A stretch of 64,000 bases of DNA from Ignavibacteriales bacterium (lineage in GTDB: Bacteria; Bacteroidota; Ignavibacteria; Ignavibacteriales; Melioribacteraceae): the NCBI GenBank assembly GCA_016177735.1, contig JACOUS010000003.1, positions 1 through 64,000 on the forward strand, read 5' to 3'. Shown here in pieces: positions 57,892-64,000 of the stretch (positions are counted from its first letter, which is position 1; every line of letters starts with the position of its first letter). The translations under genes were made by a program, and so were the position numbers. A model generated the notes under the pieces. The model was given only the letters and a program-made list of their open reading frames with translations. It ran no database searches and was not told where the DNA came from.

Positions 57892-58581
57892 ATGAACCTA
57901 ATTTTCGATATTGAAACAGCCGGTTATGATTTTGAATCTCTGCACGAATCACAACAAGAATTTCTGCTTCGTTATGCCGAACAAGAAAAAAATTCAGCAA
58001 AAAAAGAAGAGCTAATCGAAGAAGCTAAAAGGTATCTAAGTCTTTATCCCCTGACGGCGAGAGTCATTGCCATCGGAATGATGAATACGGAGACAGAAAA
58101 AGTAATGGTTCTTTACGAGGGAGAAAATAACGACGATCTTGTTGTAGAAGAAAAGAATATAAAATACAAACCGATGAGCGAAGAACAGATGCTGAAAAGT
58201 TTCTGGCAGTATTCGGGCAAAGCGGAAAAAGTAATTACATTCAACGGAAGAAATTTTGATATCCCTTTTCTTATGGTGCGGTCTGCAATGGCGAGAATTA
58301 AGTCTTCAAAAAATTTTATGAAAACAAGATATGATTCAAAAGAGCACATCGATCTTCTCGAGCAGTTTACATTTTATGGAATTACCAAAAAGTTTAATCT
58401 CGATTTCTACTGCCGCGCATTCGGAATTGAATCTCCAAAATCAAAGGGGATTACCGGAATGGAAGTTAAAGAACTTTACAAAGCCGGTAAGATAAAAGAC
58501 ATTGCAGTTTACTGCGGCGAAGATGTACGAGCAACTTATGAGTTGTACAAAATTTGGGAAACACACTTGAACGTCAAGTAA
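57892..58581 (+). CDS. 3'-5' exonuclease (predicted PolB-type, DEDD)
   Basis: ATG 57892 follows GAGGGCGCA; a start at 57871 is also in frame. The 229-residue protein fits PF10108: Exo I motif NLIFDIETAG (D, E), Exo II VITFNGRNFDIPFL (N, D) and Exo III IAVYCGEDVRATYELYK (Y, D). The spacer GITGMEVKELYKAGKIKDIA is typical. These stand-alone proofreading-like exonucleases remove 3' nucleotides in repair or RNA turnover. No polymerase domain is fused. Confidence 0.88.
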   Translation: MNLIFDIETAGYDFESLHESQQEFLLRYAEQEKNSAKKEELIEEAKRYLSLYPLTARVIAIGMMNTETEKVMVLYEGENNDDLVVEEKNIKYKPMSEEQMLKSFWQYSGKAEKVITFNGRNFDIPFLMVRSAMARIKSSKNFMKTRYDSKEHIDLLEQFTFYGITKKFNLDFYCRAFGIESPKSKGITGMEVKELYKAGKIKDIAVYCGEDVRATYELYKIWETHLNVK

Positions 58582-58627
58582 AACAGTATGATTAATTCTA
58601 TAATTCAAAATCAGGGGGGAACTGATT

Positions 58628-59734
58628 ATGAGAAAAATAATTTCTTGGAAGGGAGTTATAATATTATTAGCTGTCTTACCGTTTGTTAACACGGGAATTT
58701 CGGCACAGCAGAAAAACGGGATTGCGCTTGGCACCGTGAAAGAAAAAGGAACCGGATCTCCGTTGCCTAATGTTAATGTTTTTCTTTCCGGTACAACTTT
58801 AGGCGCGGCAACTGATGAAATGGGTAACTTTGAAATAGAAGGCGTTCCCGACGGCAAGTACACTGTTGTTGCTTCCATGATCGGATTTAAAACACAAACA
58901 CGTAACGTGGAAGTAACAAACAATAAAATTTCTCTTGGATTTATACTTGAACCAAAAGAATATGAGATGGAGACTGTGGAAGTTAGCGGTGACGTACCGG
59001 AAGAATGGAAACAAAATCTGGAAACGTTTAAGAAATTTTTTTTAGGACAAACAGAACAGAGCGGCGAATGTGTTGTTGAAAATGAATACAAAATAGATTT
59101 CTCGGAAGATGCAATCGGCAACTTAAACGCAAAAATTTTCGAACCACTGATGATTATTAATAATGCTCTCGGTTATAAAATTGAATGCATTCTACTTTTG
59201 TTTTATTGTAATGACAAAGCCGGCAGTGTTAAATTTTTGATCCACACAAAGTTCACAGAACTTAAATCCGATAATGAAGATGATAAAGAAAAATGGGCAG
59301 AAAACAGAAAGCTTGCTTATTTAAAATCAATGAAACGCTTGCTGAAAAGTATAACACAAAATGAATTGTTCGAAAATGATTATTCTATCGGATTCAATTT
59401 CACTCCGTCCTCTCCGTTAGAAATCAAAAAGGCGAAAGAATTAATTGCAAAGCGAGAAAGCAACAAATGGATGAAAGATTCCAAACCGATCTCGAGTTAC
59501 GAAATTGTAAAATACTCAAGCGAAGATAAAAACTATACACTTTCTTTCGATAATTATTTGTATGTATACAACTCGATTACCGATGATTTATCATGGCTTT
59601 TTCTCCCGTACAGAACAGCCATGCTCGATAAATACAGTGAGCCGATTGATCCAATTTCTATTCAGGCTTTCGGCAGTCTTGCAAAAAACGGAACCGCAAA
59701 TTTATTGCCTCTTAATTATGAATATGCAAAATAA
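58628..59734 (+). CDS. Secreted protein with CarboxypepD_reg-like domain, partner of a TonB-like gene
   Basis: The 368-residue protein has a signal peptide (VIILLAVLPFVNTGISAQ). A carboxypeptidase-regulatory-like beta sandwich follows at about 28-115 (LGTVKEKGTGSPLPNVNVFL, TLGAATDEMGNFEIEGVPDG), then a domain of about 240 residues of unknown type, with EEWKQNLETFKKFFLGQTEQ and a tyrosine-rich end SFDNYLYVYNSITDDLSWLF. There is no TonB plug or barrel. It overlaps the TonB-like gene by 17 bp, so it may be a periplasmic or surface component of a TonB-driven process. Confidence 0.82.
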   Translation: MRKIISWKGVIILLAVLPFVNTGISAQQKNGIALGTVKEKGTGSPLPNVNVFLSGTTLGAATDEMGNFEIEGVPDGKYTVVASMIGFKTQTRNVEVTNNKISLGFILEPKEYEMETVEVSGDVPEEWKQNLETFKKFFLGQTEQSGECVVENEYKIDFSEDAIGNLNAKIFEPLMIINNALGYKIECILLLFYCNDKAGSVKFLIHTKFTELKSDNEDDKEKWAENRKLAYLKSMKRLLKSITQNELFENDYSIGFNFTPSSPLEIKKAKELIAKRESNKWMKDSKPISSYEIVKYSSEDKNYTLSFDNYLYVYNSITDDLSWLFLPYRTAMLDKYSEPIDPISIQAFGSLAKNGTANLLPLNYEYAK

Positions 59735-60359
59735 GAAGCGGGTATTCCTCTTTAATTACGATGTAATTTATTATGAGTTGCATATTAAAGTTGGAGTAGT
59801 AATCAGTTTACTGATAAGTATTTTTCTTTTTTTTGTTTTTCCCAAGAACAAAACTGAGAAAAAAGAAATCCCGTATTTCTACGAACCGCTTATTACCGTA
59901 ATTGATATTCCAAACACAAAGCAATCGTTACAATCAGCGCCGCCAATACCGGCGGCGCCGGTTATTTCCAATCTGCTTTTGCCGGTCGAAGACCCGGAAA
60001 TTTTGCCGGACGTTGTTGTTAAAGAAGCATCATCACACAAGAGCGGAACAGTTGAAGGAACAAGTAAAGGAAGCGGCAAAACCGGAGTTTACGAGGCATC
60101 TTCATTTCCGTTTGTACCAAGACAAATTTTGGAAGTTGTTCCTAAAAACGAAGACGACTCGGAAGGATTTGTGAAAATTAGAGTGCTTGTCGGTGTTGAC
60201 GGTTATGTACGCGAGCACAAAATATTAAGCAACACAACCAAATCGGAAGTTTGTCTGCGCAATGTTGTTAATGCTGTTTACAAATCGCGCTGGCAGCCGA
60301 TTGCCATCGAAGGAGAAAAAGTAGAATACTGGATCGAAAAGACTTATGCTTTTAATTGA
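59718..60359 (+). CDS. TonB-like energy transducer
   Basis: The start ATG 59718 (or 59724) lies inside the end of the upstream gene; longer readings in this frame are just shadow of that gene. The 213-residue protein has one N-terminal TM (VGVVISLLISIFLFFVFP), a proline-rich linker (QSAPPIPAAPVISNLLLP) and a TonB C-terminal domain from about residue 130: GFVKIRVLVGVDGYVREHKI, then ALKSRWQPIAIEGEKVEYWI-like ending YKSRWQPIAIEGEKVEYWI. It should couple the proton motive force to an outer-membrane partner. ExbB/ExbD are not adjacent. Confidence 0.87.
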   Translation: MNMQNKKRVFLFNYDVIYYELHIKVGVVISLLISIFLFFVFPKNKTEKKEIPYFYEPLITVIDIPNTKQSLQSAPPIPAAPVISNLLLPVEDPEILPDVVVKEASSHKSGTVEGTSKGSGKTGVYEASSFPFVPRQILEVVPKNEDDSEGFVKIRVLVGVDGYVREHKILSNTTKSEVCLRNVVNAVYKSRWQPIAIEGEKVEYWIEKTYAFN

Positions 60360-60474
60360 AATAAGATTCCGATTGACGGCAATTCAATAAAAATTTATTT
60401 TGCTTTCAAATAGTATTTCTTTCTCGAACTACTGATAACAAACAACAGCGTCAATAACTAATTGGAGGTTCGTA

Positions 60475-60906
60475 ATGAACACCAAGAAACTTTTAATCAC
60501 CGCTCTTGCTGTTTTTATTGTTGCAGAAGTTACTAACTATTTGATCCACACAGTAATACTTTCTTCCACTTATGCTTTAGAAGAAGTAGCAAAAGCCTTC
60601 CGCCCGATGGAAGAGATGGAAAGCAAAATGTGGGTAATGTGGGTTGTAGATCTTATCTGGTCTTTCTTCTTTGCGTTTTTCTTTGTAAAAGGATACGAGA
60701 ATAAAGGTATAATGGAAGGTGTTCGTTTTGGAATATACATTGGTTTGTTTGTATCGCTGGTTACGGCTTATGCACAGTACGTTGTTTATCCAATTCCGTA
60801 CTCGGTAGCGTTTCAGTGGTTCTTGTATGGATTAATTCAATCGGTACTGCTTGGCGTGGTTGCCGCGTTAATTTATAAACCTCAACCCAAAATTGCTGAG
60901 AGTTAA
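60475..60906 (+). CDS. Four-TM membrane protein, unknown
   Basis: The 143-residue protein has helices LLITALAVFIVAEVTNYLIH, VWVVDLIWSFFFAFFFVKGY-like (MWVVDLIWSFFFAFFFVKG), FGIYIGLFVSLVTAYAQYVV and FLYGLIQSVLLGVVAALIYK, with the H of NYLIH and a P-rich loop YPIPYSV. Similar small proteins occur in Ignavibacteria as lone genes. I recognise no family with a function. GGAGG precedes the start and a terminator follows, so it is monocistronic. Confidence 0.75.
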   Translation: MNTKKLLITALAVFIVAEVTNYLIHTVILSSTYALEEVAKAFRPMEEMESKMWVMWVVDLIWSFFFAFFFVKGYENKGIMEGVRFGIYIGLFVSLVTAYAQYVVYPIPYSVAFQWFLYGLIQSVLLGVVAALIYKPQPKIAES

Positions 60907-60924
60907 TTTTAATTTTTATGTGAG

Positions 60925-60951
60925 AGGGACATCATCCGGTGTCCCTTTTTT
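60925..60951 (+). terminator. Rho-independent terminator
   Basis: AGGGACA (60925-60931) pairs with TGTCCCT (60940-60946), then TTTTT. It ends the four-TM gene. A further AAAAGGGACAAATGAAA just before the next start reuses the same GGGACA word as that gene's ribosome site region. Confidence 0.8.
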
Positions 60952-60971
60952 ATTTTAAATAAAAGGGACAA

Positions 60972-61604
60972 ATGAAAATTCCGGGAAACATAATCACCGG
61001 TGTAATACTTTCGAACAGAAACAGCGAACAGCTTGCGGTTAATAATTCGCTGCTAAAAATTGATGATAAAACTCTTATCGAGAGATTATTTGAATTGTTG
61101 AAACAAACTTTTGAACAAGTAATCATTTGCACAAATGAGCCGGAGCTCTACAATTTTATTGATGCAAAAAAAATAAAAAATTTGTTCCCCAATTTTGGTA
61201 CGCTTGCCGGAATACATTCTGCACTAACTTCAACGGCAGCAGAAAAAATTTTTATTACTTCTTGCGATATCCCTTTTTTGGTAAAACCACTTATCGATTT
61301 TTTAATCGAACATAAAAGCGGCGAATCGATTGTGATTCCTTCCGCAAAAGAAAAAGTGGAATACCTTTGCGGAATATACGATAGAAGATTACTGCCGATC
61401 GTCGAAAAAATATTGAATGATATTTCCGAAGCCGGCAGCAGAAACCAACATGTAAAAAGCTCTGCGTTTAGTTTGTGGAATTTTGTAGAGCGGATCGGCG
61501 CGGATATCGTTAATGTTGAATTTGAAAAGTGGTACTTCAACGATCTTTTTTTCGACATCAACTCGCCGGAAGATTGGGAATACGCAAAAGAGAAACTGAT
61601 TTAA
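60972..61604 (+). CDS. mobA: MobA-like molybdenum cofactor guanylyltransferase, degenerate nucleotide motif
   Basis: The 210-residue protein has a MobA-like Rossmann fold with the expected later segments: NLFPNFGTLAGIHSALTSTA (the GPLAGI motif), KIFITSCDIPFLVKPLIDFL (the metal-binding SCDxP motif), GIYDRRLLPIVEKIL and FFDINSPEDWEYAKE. The N-terminal GTP loop, normally LAGGxSxRMGxDK, is changed to GVILSNRNSEQLAVNNSLLK, so normal GTP binding is questionable. It may have altered specificity or be decaying. It is downstream of a terminator with no partner gene for the molybdenum cofactor nearby. Confidence 0.75.
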   Translation: MKIPGNIITGVILSNRNSEQLAVNNSLLKIDDKTLIERLFELLKQTFEQVIICTNEPELYNFIDAKKIKNLFPNFGTLAGIHSALTSTAAEKIFITSCDIPFLVKPLIDFLIEHKSGESIVIPSAKEKVEYLCGIYDRRLLPIVEKILNDISEAGSRNQHVKSSAFSLWNFVERIGADIVNVEFEKWYFNDLFFDINSPEDWEYAKEKLI

Positions 61605-61660
61605 TAGATATGGCTGCTGTTCTCTGCGGGCATGTTCAGCTCTGTGGAATAAAAATAATA

Positions 61661-61690
61661 ACACGGAGTACACAGAGATTCACTAAGAAA
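61661..61690. repeat. Dispersed word ACACGGAGTACACAGAG
   Basis: ACACGGAGTACACAGAGATT followed by CACTAAG is one of the short direct-type repeats seen in many Bacteroidota genomes. It lies in the 300-bp gene-free gap 61605-61904 downstream of mobA. Nothing else in that gap is recognisable except the palindrome at its end. Confidence 0.4.
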
Positions 61691-61869
61691 TGACAAAATA
61701 TTCAAAGACTTCATCTCTCAATTAATTTCTTTTAAAACTGCACAGACATTCTCTCCGATTATTTTCATTAATAAAAAAAATGATTTTCTTTTCCTAAATC
61801 TGAAACCCGGAAGATTTCTTTTCATCACATTTCAGCAAGAATTGTTGAGATTTATACTTGGCAAGTAAG

Positions 61870-61889
61870 TTGATATTTATAAATATCAA
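61870..61889. promoter_or_regulatory. Perfect 20-nt palindrome upstream of the MerR gene (candidate operator)
   Basis: TTGATATTTATAAATATCAA is a perfect palindrome whose last base is 15 bp before ATG 61905. The half-site TTGAT...ATCAA is like FNR/CRP-family boxes but with ten instead of four central bases, and the long AT centre also recalls NsrR-type sites. It is well placed for autoregulation by the downstream MerR protein. Confidence 0.6.
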
Positions 61890-61904
61890 TTTTATGAAAA
61901 AGAG

Positions 61905-62372
61905 ATGAACGATATTAATATAGATCATGCGGAACCGGTTTTTCCCATCAGCACAGCGGCAAAACTGTTAAACATTTCGGTACACACTCTACGCATGTAC
62001 GAACGCGAAGGACTTTTCATTCCATACAAAAAAGATTCGAACCAGCGGCTCTATTCCAAAGCAGATATAGAAAGAATCGAATGTATCCGCAGTGCAATTA
62101 ACGAATCAAAGATTAGCATCAACGGAATCAAAACAATTTATTCGCTCATTCCGTGCTGGGAAGTTGTGAAATGTTCTGATGAAGATAGAGCAAAGTGCCG
62201 CGGATATAACAGTCACAGCCAGCCGTGCTGGAGTATCAAACATCCCGGTACAATTTGCGAAAATAAAAATTGCAGAGAATGCGGTGTGTACAAAAATTTT
62301 TCGGAATGCGGAAAAGTAAAAGAGCTTATTAAAACTATGCATCAAAAACCGGATTCAACCATTACACTATAA
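61905..62372 (+). CDS. MerR-family regulator with a cysteine-rich C-terminal domain
   Basis: The 155-residue protein has a MerR N-terminal winged helix (PISTAAKLLNISVHTLRMYE and REGLFIPYKKDSNQRLYSKA, with ADIERIECI). The C-terminal half is unusual: a CW...C...C...CW...C...C...C pattern with eight cysteines between about residues 85 and 145 (PCWEVVKCSDEDRAKCRGYN, QPCWSIKHPGTICENKNCRE, CGVYKNFSECGKVKE). Such cysteine-rich tails suggest an iron-sulfur cluster or metal sensor. It lies 18 bp before an octaheme cytochrome, so it likely controls that operon in response to redox or nitrogen-oxide stress. Confidence 0.85.
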   Translation: MNDINIDHAEPVFPISTAAKLLNISVHTLRMYEREGLFIPYKKDSNQRLYSKADIERIECIRSAINESKISINGIKTIYSLIPCWEVVKCSDEDRAKCRGYNSHSQPCWSIKHPGTICENKNCRECGVYKNFSECGKVKELIKTMHQKPDSTITL

Positions 62373-62390
62373 AAAAAGAGTAAAACAAAC

Positions 62391-63968
62391 ATGAGAAAAA
62401 TTATCCTAATACTGCTTGCTGCCGGGCTGCTAATAGTTGTTGCAATCAACACATTTTCGGGAAGCGGATTTGAACCGACCGAATTTATGAAAGTGAAGGA
62501 AAAATATTCGCAGAAAGAAAAACCGTCTGTAGATCATTCCAAGTTTGCGGTACTTCAACAGAAATTTTCTTCTCCGCAAAAAGTTACCGAAGCTTGTATT
62601 TCTTGCCACAACGGAAGACAAGCGGAAGTGATGAATTCCAACCACTGGAATTGGGAACGAGAAGAATATATTGAAGGACGCGGAATTGTTTATGTCGGTA
62701 AAAAAAATGCGATAAATAATTTTTGTATCGGTGTACAAGGCAATGAAAAAAGCTGTGCCAAATGCCATGTTGGTTTGGGAATGACGGAGAAGGGATTCAG
62801 TTTTACAGACCCGTCAAACATTGACTGCTTGATTTGTCATGATAATTCCGAAACGTATGCGAAAGCGCCCGAACAAGGTGGTGCACCGGATTCTAAATTA
62901 GATTTTAGCAACATTTCACAACATGTCGGCAAACCGAAACGCTCAAACTGCGGTGTCTGTCATTTCTTCGGCGGCGGCGGTAACAACGTTAAACACGGCG
63001 ATCTTGAAAAATCGATGTTCGAACCGGCGCGCGATGTTGATGTGCACATGGCTGTGGAAGATTTAAATATGGAATGCGTTGACTGTCACACAACAGACAA
63101 ACACAACATTTCCGGCAAAATCTACTCGCTCTCTTCGATGAATCATAACCGCGCAACTTGCGAGCAATGCCATACCAACACTCCGCATGAAAAAGATATT
63201 CTCAACGAACACACCTTAAAAGTTGCATGCCAAACATGTCACATTCCGGTTTATGCAAAAGTTAATGCAACAAAAACTGCATGGGATTGGTCAACTGCCG
63301 GCAAATTGAAAAACGGCGAACCGTACGAAGTTGATGATGCCGACGGCAACCACACTTATCTCTCAATCAAAGGAAGTTTTGAGTGGGGTAAAAATTTAAA
63401 ACCGGATTACGTTTGGTTCAACGGGACTGCATCGCATTATTTGCTTGGCGATAAAATTCAAGACACGACCAAGCCGCTTGTTTTGAACGAGCTTCACGGA
63501 AGTTATCACGATACAGAATCTAAAATAGTTCCGGTAAAAATTCATAGAGCAAAACAACCGTACGATCCAGAAAACAAAATTTTAATTCAGCCGAAACTTT
63601 ATGCAGATAAAAAAGGCGAAGGTGCTTTCTGGAAAGATTTTGATTGGACAACCGCTTCAAAAATCGGAATGGATGATGTAAAACTTCCGTTCAGCGGAAA
63701 AGTTTCTTTCATCAAAACGGAAATGTACTGGCCTGTCAATCATATGGTATCAACTAAAGAAAACACTGTTCAATGCAATGAATGCCACACCAGAGAAAAC
63801 AGCCGTCTTGCTAAACTTACGGATTTCTATATGCCGGGCAGAGACTACAATAACATAATTGAAATCTTCGGGCGGACACTGTTAGTTCTCACATTAATAG
63901 TTGTAGCCGCGCACGGTACAGTACGAATTGTCGTAAGCAGAAAATCAAAATCGAGAGGTACAAAATGA
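62391..63968 (+). CDS. Octaheme c-type cytochrome, tetrathionate reductase (OTR) family
   Basis: The 525-residue protein has an N-terminal signal anchor (IILILLAAGLLIVVAINTFS), eight CxxCH haem motifs (CISCH, CAKCH, CLICH, CGVCH, CVDCH, CEQCH, CQTCH, CNECH) and a C-terminal TM helix (LLVLTLIVVAAHGTVRIV). The segment ACISCHNGRQAEVMNSNHWN is the start typical of OTR (TIGR04315). Characterised OTR reduces tetrathionate, nitrite and hydroxylamine in the periplasm. The extra C-terminal TM and the following gene suggest electrons come from the quinol pool. Confidence 0.92.
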   Translation: MRKIILILLAAGLLIVVAINTFSGSGFEPTEFMKVKEKYSQKEKPSVDHSKFAVLQQKFSSPQKVTEACISCHNGRQAEVMNSNHWNWEREEYIEGRGIVYVGKKNAINNFCIGVQGNEKSCAKCHVGLGMTEKGFSFTDPSNIDCLICHDNSETYAKAPEQGGAPDSKLDFSNISQHVGKPKRSNCGVCHFFGGGGNNVKHGDLEKSMFEPARDVDVHMAVEDLNMECVDCHTTDKHNISGKIYSLSSMNHNRATCEQCHTNTPHEKDILNEHTLKVACQTCHIPVYAKVNATKTAWDWSTAGKLKNGEPYEVDDADGNHTYLSIKGSFEWGKNLKPDYVWFNGTASHYLLGDKIQDTTKPLVLNELHGSYHDTESKIVPVKIHRAKQPYDPENKILIQPKLYADKKGEGAFWKDFDWTTASKIGMDDVKLPFSGKVSFIKTEMYWPVNHMVSTKENTVQCNECHTRENSRLAKLTDFYMPGRDYNNIIEIFGRTLLVLTLIVVAAHGTVRIVVSRKSKSRGTK

Positions 63969-64000
63969 AAAGAGTTTATGTTTATAAAGCATTCAATCGT
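63965..64000 (+). CDS. Start of the next gene, probably a cytochrome b subunit (partial)
   Basis: ATG 63965 overlaps the cytochrome stop (ATGA) and reads MKRVYVYKAFNR to the window end. Short basic openings of this type (vYkaFeRfWHW) are typical of cytochrome b561/formate-dehydrogenase gamma-like quinol oxidising subunits that accompany OTR genes. Only 12 residues are available, so the assignment rests on context. Confidence 0.5.
   Translation, partial: MKRVYVYKAFNR

Noticed and set aside
1-64000. tRNA, rRNA, CRISPR arrays, insertion sequences or prophage
   Set aside because: I looked for T-loop words, regularly spaced repeats, transposases, integrases and phage structural genes and saw none. 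A tRNAscan or CRISPR search could still find a divergent case.

Overview
The window looks like chromosome of an Ignavibacteria-type member of the Bacteroidota/Chlorobi group. The reasons are an AT-rich genome, many Sec and lipoprotein leaders, a TonB-dependent receptor paired with a DUF4249 lipoprotein, TonB-like proteins, and a C-terminal sorting domain of the type PNPFNPETTIKY (28248-28874) that is typical of Ignavibacteria. No rRNA, tRNA, CRISPR, prophage or insertion sequence was recognised. Genus-level placement is not possible from the sequence alone.

Layout. 1-4.6 kb: small secreted or hydrolase genes, then a three-gene envelope cluster (coiled-coil lipoprotein, 101-aa protein, two-TM protein). 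5-10.2 kb: glycan degradation and hydrolases (GH5, alpha/beta hydrolase, GH127, DinB). 10.4-15.6 kb: a TPR histidine kinase facing a compact operon of HlyD-like, VTC polyphosphate polymerase, DUF4956 and lipoprotein genes. 15.9-23.4 kb: cupin, glycyl-tRNA synthetase, M61-like peptidase and an M16 peptidase pair. 23.9-28.9 kb: a tight three-gene cassette of secreted proteins with a mosaic composition and a poly-G tract in its leader. 28.9-35.2 kb (minus strand): SpoU methylase, SMR exporter, GerMN lipoprotein, DUF4249/TonB receptor, rlmN. 35.4-43 kb: acyl-CoA dehydrogenase, MNT/HEPN pair, an exported YidD-like protein with two TPR/membrane proteins, ACT protein, a broken four-helix-bundle gene, UPF0210, LemA and a TPM protein. 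43.4-49.9 kb: ferredoxin, nuclease-like lipoprotein, MBL/Rieske/QueG, trxB, ECF sigma/anti-sigma. 50-56.4 kb: a tightly overlapping housekeeping run (era, DMT transporter, acylphosphatase, ispF, dedA, lnt, threonine aldolase, thioesterase). 56.5-64 kb: acyltransferase, exonuclease, CarboxypepD_reg/TonB pair, MobA-like, a cysteine-rich MerR regulator, an octaheme cytochrome and the start of its probable cytochrome b partner.

Almost every larger intergenic space carries short palindromes of a few families. The commonest are GAGACG...CGTCTC hairpins and CCACGAC/CCCCGAC hairpins. Arm sequences differ from copy to copy while complementarity is kept, and many sit in convergent gaps.

The best candidates for undescribed biology are the VTC/DUF4956/HlyD operon, the mosaic secreted cassette with an M15-like C-terminus, the three-gene cluster at 3.0-4.6 kb, the exported YidD with paired TPR proteins, and the MerR/octaheme cytochrome locus with a 20-bp perfect palindrome. 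All functional statements are from reading motifs by eye; no database search was possible.
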